Shown here: piece by piece, positions 1-9,556 of the stretch
Numbering within the stretch: the stretch's first letter is position 1
Layout of the letters: the number at the start of each line of letters is the position of its first letter
From: Thalassotalea insulae
GTDB taxonomy: Bacteria; Pseudomonadota; Gammaproteobacteria; Enterobacterales; Alteromonadaceae
DNA length: 64,000 bases
Reading direction: 5' to 3'
Assembly: GCF_030161395.1 (NCBI RefSeq)
Contig: NZ_BSST01000001.1
Span: 620,001 to 684,000, forward strand
Translations under genes and position numbers: made by a program
Notes under the pieces: generated by a model
What the model was told of the DNA's origin: nothing
Databases searched by the model: none
Seen by the model: only the letters and a program-made list of their open reading frames with translations

Positions 1-1338
1 TGCATATATTGGTGAGATGAATGGACTACGTTCAAAGCTGTAATACTGCTCGCTTAAATTCGCCAAACTGAGTTCCATTTGCATATTCTCAACCGACCCC
101 AACATAGCATCTATCGCACCAACTTCTGCCGCCCGTATCATGTCTTGGTAATGTCGATAGGTCATCAATTGAATCTGAGGATAGTTCTTTTTAAGACCTT
201 GCAAATAGGGAGCCGCTTTTAAGACCCCAAGTTTCTGACCCGCAAGCTGCGACAAGCGATTGAGCTTTGTCATGTGATTCGGCAAATAAACATTAGAAGC
301 AACCGCATAAATTTGCTGTGCCGCTGATAAGTTTGCATTTGCCAGATCATTTTCCGGATAGGCGATATGAATATCCGCCCCCCCTTGCGTGATCACCTCA
401 ATGGCATCTGTCATTGATTGAGGAACGAATTCTATTTCAACTCCCATGAGCTCTGCCCAAAAGCGCCAGATATCAATAAATAAACCTTGAGGTTTTCCTG
501 AGGGAGAAATCGCCATATAAGGCGGTAGTTCCGGAGTAAAAACTAACGTTAATACGTCATTTTTTTTCGCCACTCCAAGCCATTTTTTTTCAATCGCCAC
601 TTTTTCTTGCGGGCTTATACGATTAAAACCTTGTTCAATAAATTCAATTAATGCCTGATTACCTTTCTCAACAGCGGCAACATATTTCCCCTGAGCAAAT
701 AATACTCGTTTATAAGCAGGAAATTGCAATTGTAGATCGTTATAGCGAGGATAATTTTCCGACAACTTATCTAAATTAGAAAATGCAGCCACCTCACCTG
801 CCAGCGCGGCACTATATAGCGCAAAACGACTTTTATATTGGCGTAACTTTAATTTTGGATGCAATAACGCGAGCTGTTCAACATGACTGGAACCGGCAAC
901 CACGCCGATAGTAAAAGGTAATAATTGTTCAACGGAGGTCAGATTCACAAGATCCCGCTGCACCCTAATATAATTATTTAATTCAAAAAATGGTGCACTA
1001 AAGCTAAAAAACTCATTACGTTTTGGCGTTTGCTCCATCCCCGCATGAATATCAATAGTACCTGATTTGACCTTATCTATTGTTTGCTGCCAGGGTGAAA
1101 TAACAAACTCAAGTTCAACTTGTTGCTTCTTCGCCCATAACTTCCACAAATCCACCATAATGCCGGCGGCTAGTCCTTGACTATCTTGAAAATGGTAGGG
1201 ATAGGATGTTTGATTAACGGCGACGCTCAGAGGGCGACTGCTATCAATAGTCGTTTGCGCGAAAAGCTCACTACTGATCAGTAAACCAATAAGTACCAAG
1301 TTAGATACTAATATTGATTGTAAGCGAGTTAGCAGCAT
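1..1338 (-). CDS. Sensor-type protein with tandem periplasmic SBP_bac_3 domains (partial, N-terminal part)
   Basis: The reading frame opens with ATG at 1338 and stays open to the left edge, so only the first 446 residues are visible. An N-terminal hydrophobic segment (about residues 8-28, ending near LFAQ) looks like a signal peptide or anchor. Two similar solute-binding domains of the SBP_bac_3 type follow, at about 35-255 and 265-446. Each has the phrases typical of this fold: a YPYHFQ/PPYMAI-type start, then a GLAAGIMVDLWKLW- or GLFIDIWRFW-type helix. In this family tandem SBP domains usually precede a transmembrane segment and a histidine kinase or GGDEF/EAL output. That output is an inference because it lies outside the window. 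The gene is divergent from cmoA. Confidence 0.8.
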   Translation of the reverse strand, partial: MLLTRLQSILVSNLVLIGLLISSELFAQTTIDSSRPLSVAVNQTSYPYHFQDSQGLAAGIMVDLWKLWAKKQQVELEFVISPWQQTIDKVKSGTIDIHAGMEQTPKRNEFFSFSAPFFELNNYIRVQRDLVNLTSVEQLLPFTIGVVAGSSHVEQLALLHPKLKLRQYKSRFALYSAALAGEVAAFSNLDKLSENYPRYNDLQLQFPAYKRVLFAQGKYVAAVEKGNQALIEFIEQGFNRISPQEKVAIEKKWLGVAKKNDVLTLVFTPELPPYMAISPSGKPQGLFIDIWRFWAELMGVEIEFVPQSMTDAIEVITQGGADIHIAYPENDLANANLSAAQQIYAVASNVYLPNHMTKLNRLSQLAGQKLGVLKAAPYLQGLKKNYPQIQLMTYRHYQDMIRAAEVGAIDAMLGSVENMQMELSLANLSEQYYSFERSPFISPIYA

Positions 1339-1481
1339 TTCTATCCCTATTTAAGCGTTATGATCCAATGAACAGACAACTTTTATCATTAACATTTAAC
1401 TTTATTTGCAATACATTTTATAACCTACAACTTTTCAGTTAAAATACCAATACTTAAAGCTATAGTCTGACAAATTTATCT

Positions 1482-2216
1482 ATGCCGCGCTCTGAAACCG
1501 ATCTTATTTTTTCTAATAAACAAAGTAAAATTAAGGATTTTGCCTTTGATGCTCAAGTAGTTGAAGTATTCCCCGATATGATCTCACGCTCAGTTCCCGG
1601 GTATGCCACTATCATTGAGACTATCGGTCGGTTAAGTCAGCAATATGTCACCAATAATAGTAATGTGTATGACTTAGGCTGTTCTCTTGGCGCAGCAACG
1701 TTAGCAATGCGTAAAGCAATCACCGCCAAACACTGTAAAATCATTGGTATCGATAATTCTGCTGCCATGGTGGAGCGTTGTAAAATGCACATCAATGCCT
1801 TTAAAGGTGAAACGCCGGTAGAAATCATCGAAGATAACATCCTTAATACTGAGATCACTAATGCCTCAATGGCCGTATTAAACTTTACCTTACAGTTTGT
1901 CGAACCTGAACAACGCCAAAGCATGCTAAATAATATTGCCCAAGGGTTGCTGCCGGGAGGCATATTAGTATTATCAGAAAAAATTCGCGCAGAGGACCGA
2001 ACCTGCGATGAACTATTAGTGGATTTACATCACGATTTTAAACGGGCAAATGGCTATAGCGAATTGGAAATAGCCCAAAAACGTACCGCGCTAGAAAATG
2101 TGATGCGGACCGATGATTTAGCCACTCATACTAAGCGCCTGAAGCAAGCGGGTTTTCGCCATGTCACTCCTTGGTTTCAATGTTTTAACTTTTTCTCACT
2201 GATCGCTATCAAATAA
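1482..2216 (+). CDS. cmoA: Carboxy-S-adenosyl-L-methionine synthase CmoA
   Basis: CmoA makes carboxy-SAM from SAM and prephenate. CmoB uses carboxy-SAM to form the cmo5U34 wobble base of tRNA. The 244-residue protein is close to the usual length of about 247. It has a class I methyltransferase fold with the SAM loop DLGCSLG at residues 64-70 and the IGIDNSAAM strand that follows. The conserved FTLQF and LVLSEK stretches typical of CmoA are present. The stop codon overlaps the cmoB start by one base (TAATG), which suggests translational coupling. Identity is secure from sequence and from the cmoAB pairing. Confidence 0.97.
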   Translation: MPRSETDLIFSNKQSKIKDFAFDAQVVEVFPDMISRSVPGYATIIETIGRLSQQYVTNNSNVYDLGCSLGAATLAMRKAITAKHCKIIGIDNSAAMVERCKMHINAFKGETPVEIIEDNILNTEITNASMAVLNFTLQFVEPEQRQSMLNNIAQGLLPGGILVLSEKIRAEDRTCDELLVDLHHDFKRANGYSELEIAQKRTALENVMRTDDLATHTKRLKQAGFRHVTPWFQCFNFFSLIAIK

Positions 2217-3178
2217 TGAATTTTAATACCTTTTATCAGCAAATCGCCCAAAACCGATTAGCCGGTTGGCTTAACACTTTACCGGCACAACTAACACAAT
2301 GGCAAAAGGACCAGTTACATGGTGAATTTGCCCAATGGCAAAAAACCTTAGATGCACTTCCCAACACGACACCGTCAAACGTTGACTTAACTAACGGTGT
2401 AATTGTCGGTGACAGCAATGATATTACCCCGGGTGAATATAAACGCATAGAGAACCTGCTGAGAAAATTCAAACCTTGGCGCAAAGGCCCCTACCATATT
2501 CATGGCCTGCATATAGATACAGAATGGCGTTCCGATTTTAAATGGGATCGTTTAGCACCACATATTAGCTCACTTCAGGATAAGTATGTGCTGGACATAG
2601 GTTGCGGCAGTGGCTATCACCTATGGCGGATGCGCGGCAACGGCGCTAAATTTGTTGTCGGCATCGATCCGACCCAGCTATTTTATACTCAATTTAATGC
2701 CATTCAGCATTTTATTAATGACCCGGCGGTAAACCTATTACCCTTAGGAGTCGAAGATTTACCGGAGCTCGAAGCATTTGATAGCGTGTTTGCAATGGGA
2801 GTTTTGTACCACAGACGTTCACCAATCGATTTTCTCTATCAGTTGAAAGCACAACTGGTTAAAGGTGGTGAACTGGTACTCGAAACTTTAGTGGTTGATG
2901 GTGATGCTAATACGGTATTAGTACCAGGGGAACGTTACGCTAAAATGCGAAATGTCTGGTTTTTACCTAGCTGTGAGGCAATGTCTGGCTGGCTCACACG
3001 TTGTGGCTTTAGTAATATTCGGGTAGTGGATACTGATATCACCTCATTTGAAGAGCAGCGAAAGACTGACTGGATAGACACAGAATCGCTACAGGACTTT
3101 CTTGACCCTGCTGATCCAAGCAAAACTATTGAAGGTTATCCAGCACCGAAACGTGCCATTTTTATTGCCAACAAGTAA
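2216..3178 (+). CDS. cmoB: tRNA U34 carboxymethyltransferase CmoB
   Basis: CmoB transfers the carboxymethyl group of carboxy-SAM to 5-hydroxyuridine 34 of tRNA, completing cmo5U. The protein has 320 residues, against about 323 for the family. It has an N-terminal alpha-helical region with the KPWRKGPY stretch (residues 86-93), then a methyltransferase core with DIGCGSG at 127-133 and GIDPTQLF just after. The FAMGVLYHRRSP segment is a CmoB hallmark. It is the second gene of the cmoAB operon and converges on the minus-strand gene that ends at 3187. Confidence 0.97.
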   Translation: MNFNTFYQQIAQNRLAGWLNTLPAQLTQWQKDQLHGEFAQWQKTLDALPNTTPSNVDLTNGVIVGDSNDITPGEYKRIENLLRKFKPWRKGPYHIHGLHIDTEWRSDFKWDRLAPHISSLQDKYVLDIGCGSGYHLWRMRGNGAKFVVGIDPTQLFYTQFNAIQHFINDPAVNLLPLGVEDLPELEAFDSVFAMGVLYHRRSPIDFLYQLKAQLVKGGELVLETLVVDGDANTVLVPGERYAKMRNVWFLPSCEAMSGWLTRCGFSNIRVVDTDITSFEEQRKTDWIDTESLQDFLDPADPSKTIEGYPAPKRAIFIANK

Positions 3179-3186
3179 CGTTAAAA

Positions 3187-3927
3187 CTAATTAAGGTAGT
3201 TATTTAACATATCCTGATAGCTACCATTTTCTTTTAGCCGTTTAATGCCACGATTAAATTTATCGCGAATTGCTGGTGAACGGAAACCGGCGACATAATT
3301 ACGTTGATTAAAAATATAATGCACGGTGATCGGCTTATCATAGATAGCTTGGTGATGGTGTTTAATAAAATATTTTAAAATATTAGTATCCAGAATAATC
3401 ACTTCAGCACGACGGAGAAATAACATTTCAATTTGCTGCTTTTGATCACCTATTTCTCGGTAATCCAGCAAATACGCGACCGTTTCACTGTACTTATCCC
3501 CTAAGAATTTTCGCGCATTTTGAAAAGCGACCACATGCTTACCCGAAAGATCGGCTATTTTCTCAATCGACAGCTGACTTTCGGCTAAACTGACGGCCAC
3601 ATTCTGATAACTAATATAAGGGGTAGATAAATGTAAGGCAGGATGCTGGTAATCTTGTGGCAAAGTGGTGACGCCATCCGCATTTAAACGTTGAAAACCT
3701 GTAATATTACGACCAAGCGGCATTTGTAAAAACTTAACATCCAGCTCATCAAATGCCAGTGCCGCCTTGAGAATATCGAGCTGCATGCCATGACCTTGCT
3801 CATCGGTAATAAAAGGTGCCTTTGCTAATCCCGCCACCATTTCAATTGTTTCTTCGGTTTGCTTTGCCTCGCTAAACAAAGGTAGTACTAACAAAAGAAA
3901 CAGGCAGAAGAGTGATTGAATTTGCAT
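3187..3927 (-). CDS. Periplasmic SBP_bac_3-like binding protein
   Basis: This is a stand-alone periplasmic protein of the amino-acid-binding (SBP_bac_3) type. Residues 1-21 form a signal peptide ending in SEA. The mature part holds GMQLDILKAALAF, MPLGRNI and a C-terminal FNRGIKRLKENGSYQDML helix typical of this fold. No ABC permease or ATPase lies next to it. The ligand is unknown, and a sensing or orphan role is as likely as uptake. It converges with cmoB 8 bases away. It is one of three binding-domain genes in the window; the others are at the left edge and at 22292-23089. Confidence 0.75.
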   Translation of the reverse strand: MQIQSLFCLFLLLVLPLFSEAKQTEETIEMVAGLAKAPFITDEQGHGMQLDILKAALAFDELDVKFLQMPLGRNITGFQRLNADGVTTLPQDYQHPALHLSTPYISYQNVAVSLAESQLSIEKIADLSGKHVVAFQNARKFLGDKYSETVAYLLDYREIGDQKQQIEMLFLRRAEVIILDTNILKYFIKHHHQAIYDKPITVHYIFNQRNYVAGFRSPAIRDKFNRGIKRLKENGSYQDMLNNYLN

Positions 3928-4061
3928 TTCAAGAGCCTTAGTAAGACAGATAAAAGCTTGTACAGCAACAAATAAATTGGGTAAGGTATCAGCTAATAGC
4001 GATAGCTGGCTTGCATCTTAGCACGATAAAAATAAATGCTAAAATAATAATTGGGGAGTTT

Positions 4062-5408
4062 ATGAACGACATTTGGTCTGAACGGCAATTAACCAAACTG
4101 GTCCAGCGTAAAGACGATCACCGCAGCCCTTTTCAACGTGACCGGGCTAGAATACTGCACTCTGCAGCATTTAGGCGACTCCAATCAAAAACTCAGGTTA
4201 TGGGCAGTGGTCAAAGTGATTTCTATCGTACTCGACTGACCCATTCACTGGAAGCAGCGCAAATTGGCTCTGGCATCAGCGCTCAGTTAAGAAATAAATA
4301 CCCTGAGCTCAGTGCGGCACTTTTTCCTAATGACGACACCCTAATTGAATCTTTATGCCTTGCCCATGATATCGGTCACCCCCCTTTTGGTCACGGTGGT
4401 GAAGTAGCACTGAACTTTATGATGAGAAATCACGGTGGCTTTGAAGGTAACGGCCAAACATTTCGTATTGTTTCCTACCTTGAACCCTTTAGCGAACATC
4501 ACGGCATGAATTTGGCGCGCCGAACTTTATTGGGATTAGTCAAATACCCACAAACTTTAGATCAACTCAGTAATAATAAAAGCCCCACTATTCCTGATAA
4601 CTTTCGCCAGCTGAAAGCCGCTGACTGGCATCCAGCAAAAGGCCTGTTTCAAGACGATATTAATACCTTAAACTGGCTGTTAGCTCCATTATCAGACGCA
4701 GATCGGCAGCTCTTTCAGCAAAGCCAGCAACAAGAAAATGCTCATAGCAAAACCTTATATAAATCGTTAGATTGTTCAATTATGGAGTTGGCAGATGATA
4801 TTGCTTATGGCATTCATGATTTAGAAGATGCCATTGTTACTGGCGTGGTACAGCAAGCCGATTTTGAACAATATGTTATTGCACCACTAACAGAACTTGA
4901 TGACTCTTGGCTACAGCAACTCACTCAGGAGCTATCGGCACAATTATTTAGCCAAAAAACTTATCAGCAAAAAGAAGCAATTGGCGGCTTAGTGAATTAC
5001 CTGATCACCGCTATTGTACTGGTCGATTTAAATAAAAAGCTGCAGTTAACTTTTAACGAGCCATTATTAAGATACAATGCCAAGCATCCACCAAATGCAT
5101 GCAAAGTATTGCAAATATTCAAACGCTTTGTCTTTGATTTTGTTATCAAACGCACGGAAATCCAACATCACGAATACCGAGGTCAGCAAATCGTGATGGA
5201 ATTATTTGAAGCGCTCGCCTCTGACCCACAAAGATTGCTACCTAAAAACGCCTTACATGCTTACAAGCAGGCCGAGACCAATGGCTTAAACAGCTACAGG
5301 GTGATCGCCGACTATGTTGCCGGCATGACAGATGACTTTGCCACCCATCTCTATCAAAGCCTGTTTATCCCAAGTAATACACTTAGCCGCCATGACTTAC
5401 ACGGTTAA
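4062..5408 (+). CDS. dGTPase-like HD-domain triphosphohydrolase
   Basis: Enzymes of this family hydrolyse dGTP (and often other dNTPs) to the nucleoside and tripolyphosphate. Numbered from the start chosen here, the metal-binding HD residues are H61 (LTHSLEA), H102-D103 (LAHDIGHPPFGHGG) and D263-region ELADDIAYGIHDLED. The RDRARILHSAAFRRLQ start is typical of the family. An upstream in-frame ATG exists at 4011, but the ATG at 4062 follows a good Shine-Dalgarno (GGGGAG at 4053-4058). The resulting 448-residue protein starts in the usual MNDIWSERQ place. It resembles the dGTPase type 2 group more than E. coli Dgt. Some relatives act in phage defence, but nothing here shows that role. Confidence 0.9.
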   Translation: MNDIWSERQLTKLVQRKDDHRSPFQRDRARILHSAAFRRLQSKTQVMGSGQSDFYRTRLTHSLEAAQIGSGISAQLRNKYPELSAALFPNDDTLIESLCLAHDIGHPPFGHGGEVALNFMMRNHGGFEGNGQTFRIVSYLEPFSEHHGMNLARRTLLGLVKYPQTLDQLSNNKSPTIPDNFRQLKAADWHPAKGLFQDDINTLNWLLAPLSDADRQLFQQSQQQENAHSKTLYKSLDCSIMELADDIAYGIHDLEDAIVTGVVQQADFEQYVIAPLTELDDSWLQQLTQELSAQLFSQKTYQQKEAIGGLVNYLITAIVLVDLNKKLQLTFNEPLLRYNAKHPPNACKVLQIFKRFVFDFVIKRTEIQHHEYRGQQIVMELFEALASDPQRLLPKNALHAYKQAETNGLNSYRVIADYVAGMTDDFATHLYQSLFIPSNTLSRHDLHG

Positions 5409-5432
5409 GCTGAATTAATCGAGACAAGGCAT

Positions 5433-6485
5433 TCAGTCACAAACAAATGGCTGAATGCAATCTAACGCCTGCGTCTCAATAACAGCTGCTAGCTGCTGCG
5501 CCATTTGCTCCGTTTGCGCCAACACCGTTTGCCAGTATTTAATCCGCGTTGTTGCTTGCATTTCAGTAAAATCATTACGATCAGGAATTTTTCCATAAGG
5601 CAGTGAGGCAATAAATTTCTTCGACGGACAAACCAATACCACATTGTCATAGTTTTTCGGCGTGACTTGTCGTTTCAGGTTTTTATCAAACCAACCCGCC
5701 TTAGGCTGGGCATTAAAATGCGGATATAACACTAACCCAGGATTATCAATTTTAATATCAAAGTGATAATCAATAATGCCGCCATCACGATACATGCCTG
5801 GAGGCGAGCCTGGAATGTCTTTAACTCCTTGCATCACCAGCGGAATGGAGCCTGAAGCCAATAACGCCAGCTGAAGGTTTTCACCAGTTAAGGCAAGCTG
5901 TTTAGTGGTAAAAGCGCTTGGATCTGAAAAGCTTAAATTACTGCTTTGTGGCTGAAAAACAAAACGTTGATACTGAGTGCGCAACAACTTACGATTAAGC
6001 CGATTGAGGCCATAACTGGCAAACAAACCCGCCCCCTGCAACCACTTATTTTCACTGGCAGTAAAACCATTACTTTTAGCAACAATAAAGTGTGCTTTAA
6101 ATATTGGGTTATTAATGATTTCCTGCTCACCATGCTCACCCAGCATCAACGCCAATAACTCTTTCGCTTTTGTCGTGATTTCAGCGGCATTTGCCTTAGC
6201 AGAATAAACGGTTTGCGAATAGTGAGTCGCTAAACGTTCAATCGCCGCGACCGGATCCTCTTGTGCAAAACAAGCGGCACGAAATGCGCCAGCACTTGAG
6301 CCTAGGATATTGAGCGTTTGAGTCCGACCATGAAAAAACTCGCCAAACAAATAGCGGTCAAGCTGATACAAGATAAACCATTTAGGCCCACCACTGGCAC
6401 CAAGAAAAGTGGAAAACAGCTCTTGCTTAAAACCTTGTTCTTTAATCGTGTTAAGCGCAGTTTTGCCAGCAAAAATTTCTATCAT
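5433..6485 (-). CDS. Patatin-like phospholipase family protein
   Basis: This is a patatin-type acyl hydrolase of 350 residues. The oxyanion-loop motif GASGGP is at residues 29-34. The nucleophile elbow GSSAG is at 62-66 (Ser64). The catalytic dyad Asp lies in DGG at 234-236 (MYRDGGIIDY). There is no signal peptide or membrane segment, so it is predicted to be cytoplasmic or peripheral. The substrate is unknown. It is the last gene of a same-strand run (kinase, decayed VOC gene, PhzF-like, patatin), 38 bases downstream of the PhzF-like gene. Confidence 0.88.
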   Translation of the reverse strand: MIEIFAGKTALNTIKEQGFKQELFSTFLGASGGPKWFILYQLDRYLFGEFFHGRTQTLNILGSSAGAFRAACFAQEDPVAAIERLATHYSQTVYSAKANAAEITTKAKELLALMLGEHGEQEIINNPIFKAHFIVAKSNGFTASENKWLQGAGLFASYGLNRLNRKLLRTQYQRFVFQPQSSNLSFSDPSAFTTKQLALTGENLQLALLASGSIPLVMQGVKDIPGSPPGMYRDGGIIDYHFDIKIDNPGLVLYPHFNAQPKAGWFDKNLKRQVTPKNYDNVVLVCPSKKFIASLPYGKIPDRNDFTEMQATTRIKYWQTVLAQTEQMAQQLAAVIETQALDCIQPFVCD

Positions 6486-6523
6486 AGATAGCTAAATCCC
6501 TAAGATAATTAGACAAACAAAAG

Positions 6524-7309
6524 CTAAATGCTGATTTCACCTTTAAGATAAGCCACACACTGACCGATCAGTTCAACCCGTTGTTCCTTAATCTGACAAA
6601 TCACTTCACCACTACGTTCAGATAATTGCTTGGCATTTAGGTGAGTTTTAGCTAATTTTTTCGCCCAGTAAGGCGCTAGCTGGCAATGCGCCGAACCAGT
6701 AACTGGATCTTCATTAACGTCGAGTTTAGGAAAGAAACAGCGAGATACAAAATCATTCTGCTCGCCAGGCGCTGTGATCACTACACCGCGTAAATCTAAC
6801 TGGCGCCAAGCAAGAAAATCAGGCTGAAAATCAACTACCTGCTGCTCATTTTCCATAACAATGATATAATCAAACCCAGCAACAACCTCGACGACACCTT
6901 GAACATCTGGCGCTAATAAATGCGCAGGTGCTTTAATCTCCTCAGGCTGTGTCGCAGGAAAATCCATCAACATCCCCTGCGCTGTTTTAGTCACGGTTAA
7001 CGGACCACTGCGACTGGAAAAGGTAATTGAATCCTCAGTATGATCGCTATAGTTAAATATCACTTCGGCCGCTGCTAATGTCGCATGACCACATAAATCG
7101 ACTTCTGCTGCAGGGGTAAACCAACGGAGCTGGTATTGCTCACCGTTTCGCAGGTAAAACGCAGTTTCCGATAAATTATTTTCCTGGGCAATTGCCTGCA
7201 ACAACTCATCGCTGAGCCAATGAGTTAAAGGTACAACTGCAGCGGGATTGCCCTGAAACCTTTGTTTAGCAAAGGCATCAATTTGATAAATAGGTAAACT
7301 TGTTGACAT
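6524..7309 (-). CDS. PhzF family isomerase/epimerase
   Basis: This is a PhzF-fold protein (diaminopimelate-epimerase superfamily) of 261 residues. The N-terminal YQIDAFAKQRFQGNPAAV, the catalytic Glu in NNLSETAFY (E47) and the GHATLA loop (74-79) are all present. So is the C-terminal NEDPVTGSAHC motif. Members catalyse isomerisation in phenazine synthesis only when other phz genes are present. None is here, so the substrate is unknown. Its ATG overlaps the stop of the preceding VOC reading frame (TAATG at 7311-7307), which shows that the two were once translationally coupled. Confidence 0.92.
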   Translation of the reverse strand: MSTSLPIYQIDAFAKQRFQGNPAAVVPLTHWLSDELLQAIAQENNLSETAFYLRNGEQYQLRWFTPAAEVDLCGHATLAAAEVIFNYSDHTEDSITFSSRSGPLTVTKTAQGMLMDFPATQPEEIKAPAHLLAPDVQGVVEVVAGFDYIIVMENEQQVVDFQPDFLAWRQLDLRGVVITAPGEQNDFVSRCFFPKLDVNEDPVTGSAHCQLAPYWAKKLAKTHLNAKQLSERSGEVICQIKEQRVELIGQCVAYLKGEISI

Positions 7310-7582
7310 TAATACTCCTTAGCTTTTTGATATAGAGCACAGGCTGCACCGGCAAGATCTTTGATCACTACGTACTTATCCTGGCCCATGGTTTTAATCT
7401 CAATGACTAGTTCCCGCAACAGCCTAGCCTAAGGATGACGATAACATGGTAACATCATCGTACTCTCCCATCGATACCGGCTGTGCTTACCAAGCAATCA
7501 CCTGCTGATAAAAACCTTTAGCCAGCTCTGCATTTGAGACGGATAAATCTAACCAGGCCATTTCTTGCAATTGCTCGCTCAT
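7309..7582 (-). pseudogene. Decayed VOC (glyoxalase-fold) family gene
   Basis: Reading the minus strand from ATG 7582 gives a VOC-like start (WLDLSVSNAELAKGFYQQV). It then meets an in-frame TAA at 7489-7487, a second stop (TAG) about 20 codons on, and a TGA. In another frame the C-terminal part of the same kind of protein follows (IKTMGQDKYVVIKDLAGAACALYQ) and runs to TAA at 7311-7309. A full VOC protein is about 120 residues. Here the centre is missing as well as shifted, so an internal deletion is likely. The start has a Shine-Dalgarno (AGGAGC) and the end overlaps the PhzF-like start, so it was once an operon member. Confidence 0.8.
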
Positions 7583-7597
7583 TTTCTGCTCCTTTCA

Positions 7598-9466
7598 TTA
7601 TTCCGTTAATTCGCTTCTGCCCCGCTTTGGGTTTGCCGGATAGTATTTTTCAGGCAAACAGCTAATATGCTCAAAAAAGCGGGTATCTTTATAAGGCAGC
7701 TTCATAAAACCAGAAATTCCCTGTCCAGTAATGGTTGGCAGCAACTGTAATAACTGTTCCAGACACTGACTAAATTCTCGCTCTTTATCGTGATTAAGCA
7801 ACATTAAATAGCTATGAATTTTCAAATGGGTTGGCAATACTTCAAAAATAATACAGCCGGTATGATGAATAAGGTTTAATTGCGCCAGCACCGCCATTAT
7901 TTCATCCGGCAAATACAAATACTCATCGGGATCTTTACCATCTTCAAAATAAGAATGCAGCCGAGTAACATCTTCAACATCTGGCACATCACTGACTTCA
8001 AACGGAATAAACTGTTCAGCACTAGCAGCAAACGGCTGTTTACTATTTTCCCGCTCAATATGTAAGGTATTTCGGGCATTAAACAGACAACTTTTAAAAA
8101 CACCGACACGAAAAATTCCTTGCGCCAAGCGGATCATATTATTCACGGCACTCTGAAATGAGGTTTTTAACGCACTGTCAAATAAGGTTAAATTCGAGTC
8201 AATATAGACCCCGTCTTTTTCCCAGCGGATCGCTAACCCACCAACCACAGGGAAATTACCTAAGCGGCTGACGGCAGCAATAAAGGCTTTTTCAGTATCC
8301 CCCATTCCCATCAGATAGTTTTTATAATACTTTTCTAGTTGTGCATCATCGATATCCGATAAGTCATCTTGATCGCTTTCTTCTCGCAAAAACGATTTAC
8401 GTGAACCATAAACCACAGTATCGACTTCCTGATCACTGGGTTTACACCAAACCGGGATCAAAGGTTCTATTTTAGGTAAGGTCGGCTGAGCCGCAAGCAC
8501 AGTATTTTTTAATAAACCAAGGTGAGCAAATAAATAATCACCCGCTTGTTCACGCGTTATTTTGCTGTCACTTAGCATCGCGGTAATAATTTTTGCTAAG
8601 GTTTTCGGCAAGCCTAATGAGTTAGGGGTGATCACCTGATGGCCATAACGACAAGACTGGCCGGAAGCCAGCGCATAAATAGTAGCTGCCAGCCCCTGCT
8701 CGTCAAATCGGGGAGATGACATCTCCCCGCTAATTTGTTCCGGCCCAATAAAGTAGACATCGCCTAACCTGGCATTAGAATTTTGCAGATCGCTACTCAT
8801 CAAATCCATAATATTATTCGCCGTAGTTTGGCCATAAATATCTAACTGCGCCGTGACCGCTGAGCCCCAATCTACCAAATAGACCTTGCCGCTTGGCTCA
8901 TGGTAAATCACATTCGACGGTTTAATATCACCATGGACATAAGGCTTGCCCTTAGCATGCAACGTCACATTACGTAAATAACGTAAAATATCTGCCAGCT
9001 GCAAGGTAATGTTCATCACCAGCTCAGGTGGCAAAGGACCATGTAAGTGAGAATAACGCTCTAAATCTATCCCTGGTGCCCGCTGCATATGCACTATCGA
9101 TTGACGTTTGATCTTATAATATTCAAAAATTTTAGGGATACGACTATGGTTAAGCTGCGCCTGAATTTCCGCTTCATCCGCTAAGCGATCCTGAACATGT
9201 TGGGGTAAGTTAATACGGGAAAACTTAAAGACATGATCTTGTCCGTGCTCATCATCACCAGCAAAGACAAAACCAAACGCTCCTTTACCGATCAAGACAA
9301 TATTTTGATAGCCTAGCAAAGTCAGTTGCTGTTTACATAGTTCAACCCACTGTTTTAATTTAGTGGCATCTTTATGACTGAGCAGATAAATCGACTGTTC
9401 TTCTGCAATATAAAAGTGCTGTAATTTTTTCTTACTCGCTAAGTGTTTTTTTGTTTGCTTGGTCAT
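7598..9466 (-). CDS. Serine/threonine protein kinase with uncharacterised C-terminal half
   Basis: Residues about 50-320 form a eukaryotic-like protein kinase domain. The Gly-rich loop is GKGAFG (60-65), followed by ATP-binding Lys81 in VFKFS. The catalytic loop HGDIKPSN is at 178-185. DWG (199-201) stands where DFG is usual, and an FIGPEQISG stretch replaces the APE region. All catalytic residues are present, so activity is expected. Residues about 330-622 match nothing I recognise; they have no signal peptide or obvious transmembrane segment. The gene heads a minus-strand run with a VOC relic 15 bases downstream, then PhzF-like and patatin. Substrate and signal are unknown. Confidence 0.85.
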   Translation of the reverse strand: MTKQTKKHLASKKKLQHFYIAEEQSIYLLSHKDATKLKQWVELCKQQLTLLGYQNIVLIGKGAFGFVFAGDDEHGQDHVFKFSRINLPQHVQDRLADEAEIQAQLNHSRIPKIFEYYKIKRQSIVHMQRAPGIDLERYSHLHGPLPPELVMNITLQLADILRYLRNVTLHAKGKPYVHGDIKPSNVIYHEPSGKVYLVDWGSAVTAQLDIYGQTTANNIMDLMSSDLQNSNARLGDVYFIGPEQISGEMSSPRFDEQGLAATIYALASGQSCRYGHQVITPNSLGLPKTLAKIITAMLSDSKITREQAGDYLFAHLGLLKNTVLAAQPTLPKIEPLIPVWCKPSDQEVDTVVYGSRKSFLREESDQDDLSDIDDAQLEKYYKNYLMGMGDTEKAFIAAVSRLGNFPVVGGLAIRWEKDGVYIDSNLTLFDSALKTSFQSAVNNMIRLAQGIFRVGVFKSCLFNARNTLHIERENSKQPFAASAEQFIPFEVSDVPDVEDVTRLHSYFEDGKDPDEYLYLPDEIMAVLAQLNLIHHTGCIIFEVLPTHLKIHSYLMLLNHDKEREFSQCLEQLLQLLPTITGQGISGFMKLPYKDTRFFEHISCLPEKYYPANPKRGRSELTE

Positions 9467-9556
9467 AAAACTGTCATGTACTTCGCTTATGCTAACCCTA
9501 CTTAATTAATTGCTCGCTATTTGCCGATTTATTAATTTAGTGATCTCTAGATGATA

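Noticed and set aside
4062..5408. Anti-phage dGTPase defence island
   Set aside because: The dGTPase-like gene stands alone among housekeeping genes with no other defence gene nearby.
5429..5458. GCATTCAG / CTGAATGC inverted repeat between the dGTPase-like gene and patatin
   Set aside because: The loop is 14 bases, no T-run follows and it overlaps the patatin stop, so a terminator call is not supported.
6524..7309. Phenazine biosynthesis locus
   Set aside because: Only a PhzF-fold protein is present and no other phz gene is nearby; PhzF-like proteins are widespread.
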